This document shows positions 46,649-56,717 of a stretch of DNA of 64,000 nt, piece after piece. Positions within the stretch are counted from its first letter, which is position 1; each line of letters starts with the position of its first letter. The translations under genes were made by a program, and so were the position numbers. The notes under the pieces were generated by a model. That model did not search any database. It was not told where the DNA came from and was given only the letters and a program-made list of their open reading frames with translations. This stretch comes from Osedax fenrisi (taxonomy: Eukaryota > Annelida > Polychaeta > Sabellida > Siboglinidae), in assembly GCA_964019155.1 (NCBI GenBank), contig OZ025242.1, forward strand, positions 69,002,667 to 69,066,666. Direction: 5' to 3'.

Positions 46649-46744
46649 TCATCGTACGAGTGCAGCTTCTTTCTTCACGGAGGTGATGACATCACTGCTG
46701 ATGGTACCTGAGCCATTCTTATCCAGTGGTGTCTGCGATGAAAT
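46649..46744 (-). CDS. Possible terminal exon, EF-hand-loop-like
   Basis: After tandem acceptors TTTTCAG and ACAG the minus strand reads ISSQTPLDKNGSGTISSDVI then TSVKKEAALVR and TGA. DKNGSGTISSDV fits positions 1, 3, 5, 6 and 8 of an EF-hand calcium loop but has Val where position 12 should be Glu. It joins in phase to the exon at 46952-47085. Plus-strand frames over the same DNA are also open, so strand is judged from splice signals only. No gene name is justified. Confidence 0.3.
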   Translation of the reverse strand: MSSQTPLDKNGSGTISSDVITSVKKEAALVR

Positions 46745-46951
46745 CTGTCTGAAAATAGCATGTATTTATTATTTCAGGACTATATGTATATATATATTGT
46801 ATATTTATACATGATATAGTATACATCGAAAACCATTCTATTATTTTGATTAATCAGGTATTCTTTGAGTTAAAGACTATTACGTAAATTAGAATTAATT
46901 ATCGAATGAAAAAATATTGATGATTATATATGTTGTACCTATGTTACTCAC

Positions 46952-47085
46952 AAAGCATTCATAATATATAAGTAAATTAACCACTTGGATACAATTATAA
47001 TGATTCAACGGGCACATTGAATTAGACCGGGGCATATATTCCGTTAGATTTGAGCGCGTTGTTGATTCCCCGGTCGCAAATGAAA
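46952..47085 (-). CDS. Possible internal exon with good splice sites
   Basis: Acceptor TTTGTGTTTTACAG and donor TTT|GTGAGT frame a 134-nt segment open throughout as SFATGESTTRSNLTEYMPRS ... VVNLLIYYECF. Composition is less AT-rich than its surroundings. Exiting phase 0, it would continue into 46744. Unrecognised. Confidence 0.33.
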
Positions 47086-47579
47086 CTGTAAAACACAAAT
47101 GAACCTGTATATTAAACGTATAAATACGTGATAATATATAATCCGCGCAAAAATAGATTTCAATAAAACCCTGCATTATTTGAAATGTGTATACTATGTT
47201 TCTATGTTCGCTTACACAGTAACTTATATATATATATATACATATACTTTGTACTAAACATTTTCATATAACGTACTATATTCAAGACCTTATGCAACTA
47301 GGTATAGGAGATTTTGCTATCTATTACTTACTAATAATGAGTTATTATATATAAATAATTTTACGTATTATTATTTTATGACTATCAACTAAATGATAGA
47401 AATATTCAGAATATATAAATATATATAAAAATAAAACATAACATTTTTAATTTATAATAACCATATCATATTGTATTTCTATTTAAATAATATATTTAGT
47501 GATGTAGTGAATAAAAAACGCGTTTTAAAAGTGAATAAAAGCGCAATACTATTTATAATAGGATATATTTGTATTAAAT

Positions 47580-47702
47580 GTTATATATATAACATATATT
47601 ATATGATATATATATCATATATATATATATATATATATATCATATATATATATATATATATCATATATATATATATATATCATATATATATATATATATA
47701 TG
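47580..47702. repeat. (TA)n with periodic CA breaks
   Basis: TATATATCATATATATATAT-type higher-order repeat, four or five units. Confidence 0.9.
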
Positions 47703-48460
47703 AGTAAAATAAATATTCCAGGCAAAGTTAATACACATACTATATTTTGTTTCTAATAAATTCAATAACTATTGCTTTAACACAAATTCAATATAAAAGA
47801 TTTAAATTAAATTTATTTATTCTAACATTTTATATTATACCAGACTACTCTATTATAAAAAAAGAAATATATAATATGTGTAAAGTTTAATTCAACATAT
47901 TTAAAAATATATATTTGTATTTAAATATAATACAAAATATTTATTTATATATATAAATTTGTTAAAGATAAAATATGCAATTTTAGCTCTAATATATATA
48001 TATATAAATATTGATAGTATAATAATAGCTATAATAATTAGTGATTAAATAAAAAAGTATAGACATTAATGTAATGCTGAAAATATATCAGCGATATTGC
48101 TATACCATCATTATATATATATAACGTATATAGAATTATGATTACATTGATTAAGATTAAGTATTATGTATGCATTATTAATAAAATAATATATATAAAT
48201 TATCTTTATCATTTGGAAAAAATCGGATAAAAACAAACTAAAACAGTTTTAATAAAAAATTCATAATAAAAATACGTTTTTTGAAAATAATATAATAACA
48301 CTTGGTACAAATAGTAACGAATTATAAATAAATAAATAGAGTGCTAACATAATATTATTTATTTAGATAACTATGAATAATATTGTTTTCAATTAACAAA
48401 TTACTCAAATCTGTAGACGGATCAGATGAAATAATAAAAATGTGGTGAATTAAAATAAAG
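47703..48460. other. AT-rich spacer
   Basis: No feature recognised. Confidence 0.4.
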
Positions 48461-48600
48461 AATATGAACTGGTGATTAGTGTTATGATAACTAACAATAT
48501 CGTAGAACTGGTAATAGGTCAGTATGGCTGCTGCTGCTGCTACGATCTCCGCGGTCATTCTGTACTTCTACTCTACAATCGCATTCAGTAATAATTAGTA
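48461..48600. other. Possible first exon, strand ambiguous
   Basis: Plus: ATG at 48519, MAAAAATISAVILYFYSTIAFSNN then stop. Minus: ATG at 48558, MTAEIVAAAAAILTYYQFYD and I, with GTTAGT right after. A (GCT)n run underlies both. Either could be a 5' coding exon; neither is recognised. Confidence 0.22.
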
Positions 48601-48769
48601 ATGTGTAGTTGATTGTGCTAGGAAATAATTACAGTCATTCGATAATATTGCAAACGAGTGAATTTAGGCAATGATTATATAACGATTGCATTTATTTAAC
48701 GATAATTATATGCAAAATAATTATAATGGTTATATAATTATAAATAGTGCGCGAAATATGCTTAAAATT

Positions 48770-49600
48770 TAATAATAACTTAAATAACAAGGCTTTCATC
48801 GAGATATCCCTTATTTCACAATGTTGATTCATTACAATTAGAATTTGAGTTGAAGTTAATAAAATAAAGTAACTGCGACGACTGAGTTGTAGAAAGGACA
48901 ACACACGACAAGGATGCCCCGGTAACAATATAATCCGTATATAAACAATATTAATTGTTATATAATATATCGATGTATTAATATTTGTTATATTATTATA
49001 CCGCCGCACTATGTACACTTGTGCCTGGTAAATTGTTATCGTTATTTATGTTAAACTATAGTTATGTAATAGTTAAACTATATATATATATATATACTAG
49101 ATAAAGTCTATTCTATAAGTTGTTCACCAGTTAGCTAAGTAGGACGACACACGCGCATGCCTATTGATACCTGCATTCTCTGGGTGCACTGTCGAATGCA
49201 CCCACGGCACCACGCGCTGCCTCCTCATATGCTATACATGTAATAAACATGACCAATACCTAAACACTACTACTTATTCACTACGCACGACGCGTCTACA
49301 TCGATACCCGCACCCGCATAACATTAATCATTAGAAACTAAAATATGCCGGCGATATACATATTTGGGTGTAACAACGCGGAATATTAACAATAAAGTTA
49401 ACGTCGTGGAAGGAGCAGCTATTATGTTAATATTACGTTTGTTTATAGTTAAACTACGCGCGCTTAATATCAGTAAAGTAACCGCACTCGAGGATGATAC
49501 CGTAACGGACAACATGGCCCGAGAACTGTATATCTACTCTGCTTCTTGTTCATTAGCATAGGCAATTCATTGTTACAGGGGTAGTTCAACAGATTCATTA
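48770..49600. other. CpG-containing island with overlapping open frames
   Basis: Less AT-rich than neighbours. It contains a hairpin GGGTGCACTGTCGAATGCACCC (49180-49201) and competing open frames at 49364-49561 (plus, ...ALEDDTVTDNMARELYIYSA) and on minus over the same bases (...VDIQFSGHVVRYGIILECGY). No frame is recognisable; possibly promoter and exon of an unknown gene. Confidence 0.25.
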
Positions 49601-49849
49601 TTCTTTCATCTGTTTAAAGGTGTCGTCATTGTCATATAGATTTTTGAAATATATCAATTTTCTATGAAATATTTATATAGAAATTTATATTCTATTTGTT
49701 GGGTATGGGTTATTAAAAATAAAAATTATTTCGTATGCAAAATATTCAGATTGAGAGGAAAACGACACAACATAATATTCAAAATTATTGTTCTTGTTTT
49801 AATATATGAAAAAATATTATATTATATTTTGCAGTCAGATAGCATACAT

Positions 49850-49880
<31 letters not shown>

Positions 49881-50086
49881 GCAGTATGATTATCATCATA
49901 TTTTGTACTTCATTGTATATAGTTTTATGATTTATATGAGCTCGAATACTGTTTAATTTGAAAATATTCACATATCTTAATAATATAAAGTTTATATATA
50001 TATATTATGAAGTTATGATATATAATTATTTTTAAAGCATGTTATTGTATGCTATACAATTTATAACATATTTATGTAGTATTATT

Positions 50087-50150
50087 ATTATCAGATTTAG
50101 GCAATACCAGGGTAATTATAGAAGCAGTGTTGCTATCGAGACAATTACCC
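50087..50150 (-). repeat. LINE-type 3' stem-loop with (TTA)n, copy 3
   Basis: ATTATTATTATCAGATTTAG then GCAATACCAGGGTAATT ... AATTACCC. The arms 50110-50117 and 50143-50150 pair perfectly but differ in sequence from copies 1 and 2. Read on minus it is a retroelement tail without visible body. Confidence 0.6.
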
Positions 50151-50664
50151 TTAAATTTACAGTATAACAATAAATAATTGGTTACATATATAATTATATG
50201 AATATATGTATGCGTGTGTGTTGAAGTGTATTGAATCAGATACTTTATAAATATAAAACTATCATTTACTCTATTGAATTTTCAATTGTGCTTCTATATG
50301 GCCTATGATATTAGATGACTACTCGTGATGTAAATGTCGTAAGAATGAAGTGTTATATACAGTTTTATACATACAACATTATCCTCTATTGAAATAGGTG
50401 TACAATATTCACAATATCTCCTCGATTTATTTTTGTTTCGTTTAATTTAAATATTTATATCTCGAATGTCTTTACGATGCATTACAAGTAACATTATATT
50501 CTAGATATATAATAAAATTGCAGGCGTACATAGATGTATTAATGTAATAACTTATTAGAATAACTAATAAGAATGAGTTGATAATACATACTGATTGAGT
50601 GTATATCAACAATGTACAGGCTATAGGTTCTAGTATAGAACACGCCAGAAGCCATAGCGAAATC

Positions 50665-50778
50665 ATGCATTCAATAATATTCTTCACTGCGAGCCTGCTA
50701 CTGTTAGTTTATATTATTTTTAGTACACATGTCTTTATCTCGTACAGTAATTATTCCAAACAATTGCGATTTTTGTAG
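50665..50778 (+). CDS. Possible signal-peptide exon/short ORF
   Basis: ATG-initiated 37-codon frame MHSIIFFTASLLLLVYIIFS ... QLRFL ending TAG. The hydrophobic N-terminus would pass as a signal peptide, and GTTAGT inside the Leu run could be a donor. A minus-strand frame (MHDFAMASGVFYTRTYSLYI) overlaps it. Not recognised. Confidence 0.2.
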   Translation: MHSIIFFTASLLLLVYIIFSTHVFISYSNYSKQLRFL

Positions 50779-51873
50779 ATACTTTATTCACACTGTATGT
50801 ATTATACAATATATTATAGAAATTGGCTAACAAATAAGGGTACTTATGTGACTTTAAATGATATGAATCAATTTGATAAGGTGTTTAACAGACGATGAAT
50901 GATCATAATCTTCTTTTAAACAATCCATATAATTATTAATTAAATCAAGGTGATTATAAAAATACTGTTACTGCATAGAAGATGAATTACTCAAATGTCT
51001 ACGGGTCATACAGCCACCTAAAGGCGATACGTCGTATAGCTCAACTATAGGGGGCGCTAGTCGATATAGAATTACATCTTCGCAAACGTTCAAAGGCATT
51101 CATACACATTTTTAATTTTCGTGAGTTATTTATATTGCGGGAGTTGATATATGCATGGATGTATAATAAATATACGCTATAGTAAATAATCCATGCAAAA
51201 ATAGATCCTGATCGAAGAGTAATCCTATAGTAATTCATATATCTATATTTATATATAAATATTCACACATATTCATACACAAACTCATAAATATATCTAT
51301 ATTTAAATACATATACTCATATTATACACATGTAGGGTTGTTAAAAAACGCGTTTTTTATTAATGCTCGTTTAAAACATGTTTTAAACGGTTTTTTTCGT
51401 TTTTAATTCGTTTTATTTCTATTACAAAAAAAATTATTATATAAAGTAGATATTATTAAATAATAAAATAATAATAAAGTAAGTACATATTATGAATAGT
51501 CATTATTAATTCAAATAATATAGTATCTGTATTATTAGCATCATTAAATAATATTGTCATACTCTACATTAGTATGACAATTATAATTATTATAATATTT
51601 ATTTTGTTACAATATAACACTGATTATTCATGTATTATTTAATGTTATAGATATGGAGATTGTATCACAATCTATGTATAATATACATTGTATTTGTATA
51701 TAATTAATATTATAAAAAATGTATGAACTTTCATATTTCTTTTATAATAAATTATTATAAAATAAATATATTTAACATAATATATATTATTATACAATTG
51801 ATTATATAAAAACATTAAAATAAATCTAATTTTACTTTATATATCATTATGATAATAATATTATATTTGTATA

Positions 51874-52271
51874 TGTTATAGAGTGAGTCATGATAGGTTT
51901 AGATTGTATAAGAGCGCCTCGACTGCGAACGTATATTGTAGCTATCGCAATCGGTATTCCATAAATACACTGCCACTATCCGATGCACTGGAGTGGAACG
52001 CGTTCAGTAAATATTGATTCGCGTTTATGTTATTTGTTTCATTCTGATTTTGGACACCAAACGTATAGTGTCAGTTATTTACTAACTAATATAGAATCGA
52101 CGAACCCGCATACACGCTAAACTATTATTATTATATTATTGTTATTATTATTATTATTATTACATACTATCCTATATAGGTTGATACTGAATAAAGTTGA
52201 TTAAAATAGAAACACAGTTGTTCTTTCTTCTGTGGATAATAGTACTACAACTATACGGCGACCGTACAACA
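51874..52271 (+). repeat. 5' LTR (398 bp)
   Basis: TG...CA boundaries. Contains a (TTA)n tract and AATAAA near 52189. About four mismatches to the 3' LTR. Confidence 0.96.
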
Positions 52272-52272
52272 T

Positions 52273-52291
52273 TGGTGACAGCGGCTACTAT
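52273..52291 (+). promoter_or_regulatory. Primer-binding site
   Basis: TGGTGACAGCGGC begins one base after the LTR end; TGG complements a tRNA CCA end. The priming tRNA was not identified. Confidence 0.65.
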
Positions 52292-52318
52292 TATCTCAAC
52301 TGTAGACAACCGTGTATC

Positions 52319-52665
52319 GACGCCACGAGAAACCCGGAAGGACAACTGATACCCGGTAAAGCAGACGCCACGAGAAACCCGGAAGTACCAATCGGTACCC
52401 GGTATCATACACAATGGTGTATCGACGCCACGAGAAACCCGGAAGGACAACTGGTACCCGGTAAAAGAAGACGCCACGAGAAACCCGGAAGGACAACTGA
52501 TACCCGGTAAAGCAGACGCCACGAAAACCCGGAAGTACCAATCGGTACCCGGTATCATACACAACGGTGTATCGACGCCACGAGAAACCCGGAAGGACAA
52601 CTGGTACCCGGTAAAGCAGACGCCACGAGAAACCCGGAAGTACCAATCGGTACCCGGTATCATAC
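52319..52665 (+). repeat. Seven-unit leader repeat (A-B-A-A-B-A-B)
   Basis: Each unit starts CGCCACGAGAAACCCGGAAG (52321, 52366, 52426, 52472, 52517, 52576, 52621; one unit lacks a G). A units (~45 bp) continue GACAACTG.TACCCGGTAA; B units (~60 bp) continue TACCAATCGGTACCCGGTAT plus CATACACAA.GGTGTAT. Located between primer site and gag. It leaves open frames on both strands that are artefacts. Confidence 0.93.
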
Positions 52666-52773
52666 GTTAGTGTATTTATTGAGTGCGTGATTGTGGTAGC
52701 TAAGTGCAATATACGTGGACTGTTTCAGTGACCTATTTAACATTTTTTTTTTGCTTTTGTAACTAAAACTATC

Positions 52774-53571
52774 ATGACCGAGGTAGATAAGGATACCAAA
52801 ACTGTAGGGAGGCCACCTAAGAGGGATTCGAGTTATGTAAAATTGTCAAATTTTAGTGATGGCATAGATGTGAATGAGTGGATAAATATGGCGGATGAAT
52901 GCGTAAGCTTATTAGGATTTAAAGGGGAGGAGGCAGCTGGATTTATACTTTACCACATACGGGGGGGCGCTAAGTTAGAATTGTCAATGCTAGGCGAGGC
53001 TCTATTAAGTAAGCAAGCGATATTTAAGGGTTTGAGGAATAGGTGTAAGCAGAAGAGGGCACGAGGGGAGAGGTTAAGAGTAATGGTAGAAAGGAGACAA
53101 GGGGAAGAGGAGAGCATTACTTCTTTTGCGGATGATATTTTAAGATTGGGAGTAGAGTTAAAGGAGGATGTGGATGGTTGGGAATCGTTGATGGTAGACA
53201 CATTCAAAAGTAATGTATGGGATAGGAGTCTAAGGAGGGAGTTACTAGTGACTGGGGAGCTTAAGACATTCAGCCAGGTACGGGAGAGGGCACGACTGTT
53301 CGAGTCACTTAGGGAGGAGGGAAGTGGTGGATATGAGACTCGGGCGGTAAATGTAGATAGAGTAGATAGTACAGATAGAGATGAAATTAAAAGGCTGGGG
53401 AATCATGTTAGAGAACTAGAGTATAGATTAAGGGAGAGTGGTGGTAGACAGGTAGAGAGACATGGGCAAGTAGGTAGACCGATGGTTAGATGTTATCGGT
53501 GTGGTGAGATAGGACATATTTCGAGATGGTGTAAAACGGCAACCCATTTAAATGGCAACCCATCTCAGTAG
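52774..53571 (+). CDS. Ty3-like Gag (capsid/nucleocapsid)
   Basis: 265 codons from ATG 52774. The N-terminal part includes LSNFSDGIDVNEWINMADEC, a capsid-like region typical of retrotransposon Gag (FxG..VxxWl...). Lys/Arg-rich middle, predicted helical stretch around 205-220, and one CCHC zinc knuckle CYRCGEIGHISRWC at residues 240-253, the nucleocapsid RNA-binding motif. Gag assembles cytoplasmic particles that package element RNA. The frame ends in TAG at 53569, just past a frameshift signal. Intact. Confidence 0.93.
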   Translation: MTEVDKDTKTVGRPPKRDSSYVKLSNFSDGIDVNEWINMADECVSLLGFKGEEAAGFILYHIRGGAKLELSMLGEALLSKQAIFKGLRNRCKQKRARGERLRVMVERRQGEEESITSFADDILRLGVELKEDVDGWESLMVDTFKSNVWDRSLRRELLVTGELKTFSQVRERARLFESLREEGSGGYETRAVNVDRVDSTDRDEIKRLGNHVRELEYRLRESGGRQVERHGQVGRPMVRCYRCGEIGHISRWCKTATHLNGNPSQ

Positions 53572-53589
53572 GTCAGGTTACGGGGATGG
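53547..53589 (+). promoter_or_regulatory. -1 ribosomal frameshift signal, gag to pol
   Basis: The heptamer T TTA AAT (53547-53553) lies in the gag reading frame, i.e. X XXY YYZ form. After a six-base spacer, CCATCTC (53560-53566) can pair with GGGATGG (53583-53589), six Watson-Crick pairs and one G-U, loop 16 nt. Pol is in the -1 frame and open from 53535 across this site, so slippage would give Gag-Pol. Confidence 0.75.
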
Positions 53590-54959
53590 AGAATAGGTCG
53601 AATTCCTGGTTAATAGGCGGTTGTCCGCGAGCAGGGGTTAAGATTAGTGTAGGGACGAAAGTGAGGGTAGTACAGTTTTTAGTTGACACGGGAAGTCAGG
53701 TATCAATAATTCCATATAGAATAGTTAAGGAGTTAGGGCTAGAGGTAATAGAATCCCCACAGCTAAGGTTAAAGGCAGCTAATGGCATGGGAGTACATAA
53801 TTATGGCAATGTCATGGTAGATATAGAGCTATGGGGAAAGGTATTAAAAGGAGTAGGATTGGTAGTTACGAAAACAGACGGTGTATGTATATTAGGGATG
53901 AATATTCTTGCAATGATCGAGTATAGTAACTGGGAATTAGGTAGTAATCAAGTAGTAGTTGAATGTGATAAGGGTATAGATATACATATTGGTTGCGATA
54001 TAAGAAGTAGAAGGAAGGGGATCAAAGGCCTGATTGATCGCTATCGGGACTTATTTGTGAGGAAAGGTAGTCAGTTAGGGTGTGCTAATGTAGAGACCCA
54101 TAAAATATGGACAGTTGACGAAGTTCCAGTAGCTCAACAATATAGAAGGGTAGTACCGACGGAGGTTGGACCGGTAAAAATGCAAATAGAGGAATGGTGT
54201 AGAGATGGAGTTATAGTTAAGTCAAAGAGCGCATATGCCAGTCCTTTAGTAGTCGTAAAAAAAAGTAATGGGGATCTGAGACTTTGCGTAGACTATCGTA
54301 AATTAAATGCTAAAACTGTCAGGGATGCATATCCCATCCCAAGGGTAGATGATTCATTGGAATCTTTAGAAGGTGCTAAAATATTTTCATGCTTTGACCT
54401 TAAATCAGCTTATACGCAAGTAAGATTAGATGTGAAACACCAACATAAAACGGCATTTAGTTCGCCATGGGGCCTATATGAATTCACTAGGATGCCATTC
54501 GATTTGGTTAACGCACCCGCGACTTTCCAAAGAATCATGTCTAATTTATTTAGGGAGGAGATATTTAAGTTTATGGTGTGCTACCTAGATGATGTTGTGG
54601 TATATTCTAAAACATACGAAGAGCATGTAGAACATGTAGAGATAATATTGAAACGATTAGAAAAGGTGGGACTACGGCTTAATAGTAGTAAGTGTAAACT
54701 GTTTATGAGGGAGATTACATTCCTGGGTATGAATATTTCGGAAAATGGGATTAGGACTAATCAGGAGAAAACACGGGCTATTAGTGAGTGGCCTAGGCCA
54801 AGGAATTTAAAAGAATTAAGATCTTTTCTAGGAGTAGGGTCTTATTATAGGAAATTTATTAAGGGATATTCAACATTAGTGTCACCATTAACGTTATTAA
54901 CTAAGTCTGGAGGGGGAAGGGTAGGATTTCTAAGAGGAGAAGTAGGAGAATTAATTTAG
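53586..54959 (+). CDS. Ty3-like Pol N-part: protease and reverse transcriptase
   Basis: 457 codons if counted from the internal ATG 53586; real translation probably enters by frameshift upstream. Aspartic protease VDTGSQVSIIP (DTG at residues 34-36) with ILGMNIL later. RT motifs: SPLVVVKKSNGDLRLCVDYR, FDLKSAYTQV (motif A), CYLDDVVVYSK (YLDD at 333-336), FLGMNIS. Ends prematurely near 54959 because one base is missing in a G run at about 54911-54916; the continuation (RINLEWNDE) is in the next frame. Confidence 0.93.
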   Translation: MENRSNSWLIGGCPRAGVKISVGTKVRVVQFLVDTGSQVSIIPYRIVKELGLEVIESPQLRLKAANGMGVHNYGNVMVDIELWGKVLKGVGLVVTKTDGVCILGMNILAMIEYSNWELGSNQVVVECDKGIDIHIGCDIRSRRKGIKGLIDRYRDLFVRKGSQLGCANVETHKIWTVDEVPVAQQYRRVVPTEVGPVKMQIEEWCRDGVIVKSKSAYASPLVVVKKSNGDLRLCVDYRKLNAKTVRDAYPIPRVDDSLESLEGAKIFSCFDLKSAYTQVRLDVKHQHKTAFSSPWGLYEFTRMPFDLVNAPATFQRIMSNLFREEIFKFMVCYLDDVVVYSKTYEEHVEHVEIILKRLEKVGLRLNSSKCKLFMREITFLGMNISENGIRTNQEKTRAISEWPRPRNLKELRSFLGVGSYYRKFIKGYSTLVSPLTLLTKSGGGRVGFLRGEVGELI

Positions 54960-54979
54960 AATGGAATGATGAGTGTGAG

Positions 54980-55513
54980 GTGGCCATGAAATCTTTAAAA
55001 TCAAAGATTATAGAGGCACCGGTACTAAGTTTACCAAAATATGGGTTTCCCTTTATTTTAGAGACCGATGCCTCGGACGTTGGTCTGGGGGCCGTGTTAA
55101 GTCAGAGAATAGATGGTAAATTACGAACAATAGCATTCGCGAGTAGAACTCTTAGTACAGGGGAGAATAATAAAGCTAATTACTCTTCAAAAAAACTAGA
55201 GTTTATAGCGATAGTTTGGGCAGTATCTGATAAATTCAGACATTATTTAATGGGATCCAAGTGCACTGTATATACGGATAATAGTGCTGTGGCGTATATA
55301 TCAAGGAAAGGGGAGTTGACAGCATTAGAGCAAAGATGGGTAGCTCGATTGGCACCGTTTGACTTAGATATAAAGTATAGAGCAGGAAGCTTAAATCAGG
55401 TGGCCGACGCATTGTCTAGGAAACGAAGTAGTGAAGTAGAAGGGGAGGATATTATGATATTATATGAAGATGACCTAGAGGTTACTGAGGTTAAGGTAGT
55501 AAAGAAGAGTTAA
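54980..55513 (+). CDS. Ty3-like Pol middle part: RT thumb end and RNase H
   Basis: The true reading continues from RT; the GTG at 54980 is only the first available start, and the frame is open back to about 54911. LETDASDVGLGAVLSQ (catalytic Asp at residue 30), SxKLEFIAIVWAV and VYTDNSAVAYI are RNase H motifs; YRAGSLNQVADALSRK is the usual end. RNase H removes template RNA during reverse transcription. A second one-base loss in AAAG at about 55500 shifts the frame into KEELRKYQ and stops this one. Confidence 0.92.
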   Translation: MAMKSLKSKIIEAPVLSLPKYGFPFILETDASDVGLGAVLSQRIDGKLRTIAFASRTLSTGENNKANYSSKKLEFIAIVWAVSDKFRHYLMGSKCTVYTDNSAVAYISRKGELTALEQRWVARLAPFDLDIKYRAGSLNQVADALSRKRSSEVEGEDIMILYEDDLEVTEVKVVKKS

Positions 55514-55514
55514 G

Positions 55515-56280
55515 GAAATATCAGTTAGAAGAGAGAGACTTAAGTAAGATTATAGGGGAATTAGAGTCGGGACATCCGAAAGGACACTATAGAATAATAG
55601 ATGGTATATTATACATGGGTAGAGAGAATGGTAATGATGTTCTAGTAGTGCCAAGGGTAATGATTAAAGAAATATTAGTAGGATTACATGATAAGAATGG
55701 GCATCAGGGGATAGACCGTACTGTATCTCTGATAAATAGTAGATATACATGGAAAGGTAGATATAAAGATGTAAAGGAATATATACTAAAGTGTGAAGTA
55801 TGCCAGATATCGAAGCAAGGTAGATTACCTAGAGTAGAGATGGGATCACTAGTGGCATCTAGACCTCTAGAATTAGTATTTCTAGATTTTGTGGGATTAG
55901 ATAAGGCTTCAGATGCAAGAGATAGCGTCTTGGTTATTACCGACGCATATACAAAATTAGCAAAGGCAGTACCCACTAGGAACCAATTGGCCGTAACAGT
56001 AGCAAATATATTGATGAATGATTGGATTTTCTGCTATGGGATCCCATTAAGGATACATACGGACCAGGGGAGGAATTTCCAATCAGAAGTAGTTCGAGAG
56101 ATTTGCAAATTATTTGGTATAAGACAGAGTAGGACAAGTCCCTATCATCCGGAGGGTAATGGTCAATGCGAGCGAATGAATAGGTCAATAATTACTATGT
56201 TAAGGACTCTTTGTAGCGAGGACAAAAGTCAATGGCCAATACATCTACCGAAATTAATTCATGCTTATAACTCCGCATAA
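55515..56280 (+). CDS. Ty3-like integrase, catalytic part
   Basis: Open from about 55497; first ATG 55615 (221 codons). Counting from that Met: HHCC zinc finger H25, H30, C60, C63; catalytic triad D91, D150, E186 (D-58-D-35-E) in LVFLDFVG, IHTDQGRNF and YHPEGNGQCE. It inserts element cDNA into the genome. The frame ends at AYNSA plus TAA because of a third small indel at 56275-56280; HKTTGFSPFFLMFGR continues in the next frame. Confidence 0.93.
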
Positions 56281-56668
56281 AACCACAGGGTTTTCACCAT
56301 TCTTTCTGATGTTTGGCCGGGAGGAAAATCTACCTGTAGACACACAGATGGGTTTAAGTAGGAGAAATGTAGAAAGTGATTGGGTTTGGGAGACGAGTAA
56401 AAAGATGGGTGAAATTAACCGGCGGGTTCTCAAATTACTAGGGGAAACTAATAGAGGTAAGAAGGAATCGAGTGATGATCTCGAAGTTGGGTGTGAGGTA
56501 TTAGTAAAAAATAGAGTATTAGGCAGGCGGAAATTAGCGAATATTTGGGGCGATGTAAGTTGGACGGTAGAAGGTAAAGTAAGAGATACGTCTGCATATA
56601 TGATAATGAGAGGGGGGTTAAAAAGGGTTGAGAATAGAAGGAATTTGAGAAAGGTGACATTTAAGTAG
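56261..56668 (+). CDS. Ty3-like integrase C-terminal part
   Basis: Continuation of integrase in a shifted frame. It starts effectively at HKTTGFSPFFLMFGREENLP, the conserved segment after the catalytic core, and runs through a basic SH3-like C-terminal region (CEVLVKNRVLGRRKLANIWG) to TAA-free end at 56668. No chromodomain and no envelope follow. Confidence 0.88.
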   Translation: MLITPHKTTGFSPFFLMFGREENLPVDTQMGLSRRNVESDWVWETSKKMGEINRRVLKLLGETNRGKKESSDDLEVGCEVLVKNRVLGRRKLANIWGDVSWTVEGKVRDTSAYMIMRGGLKRVENRRNLRKVTFK

Positions 56669-56677
56669 TGTAGTATG

Positions 56678-56698
56678 AAAATGTTGGGGCAACATTTT
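56678..56698 (+). terminator. Hairpin before the polypurine tract
   Basis: AAAATGTTG/CAACATTTT, nine perfect pairs around a GGG loop, followed by a T run. It lies between the end of pol and the polypurine tract; role unknown. Confidence 0.6.
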
Positions 56699-56708
56699 TT
56701 TTTGTAGT

Positions 56709-56717
56709 AGGGGTGGA
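56709..56717 (+). promoter_or_regulatory. Polypurine tract
   Basis: AGGGGTGGA immediately before the 3' LTR TG; a short, T-interrupted tract for plus-strand priming. Confidence 0.7.

Noticed and set aside
49324..49561. Confident gene call for the 65-codon plus frame and its minus counterpart
   Set aside because: Both strands are open, the plus frame has no ATG start, and no family is recognised; kept only as an exon-like island.
52319..52665. CRISPR-like look of evenly spaced repeats
   Set aside because: Repeats are contiguous variant units, not constant repeats with unique spacers; the context is a eukaryotic LTR element with no cas genes.
52172..52709. Long minus-strand open frames (163 and 137 codons) across the Ty3 leader
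   Set aside because: They consist of the tandem leader units read in antisense; repeat units whose lengths keep frame create them, and they oppose the element's transcription.
56668..56717. Envelope gene that would make the Ty3 element an errantivirus-like retrovirus
   Set aside because: Only about 50 bases separate the integrase end from the 3' LTR.
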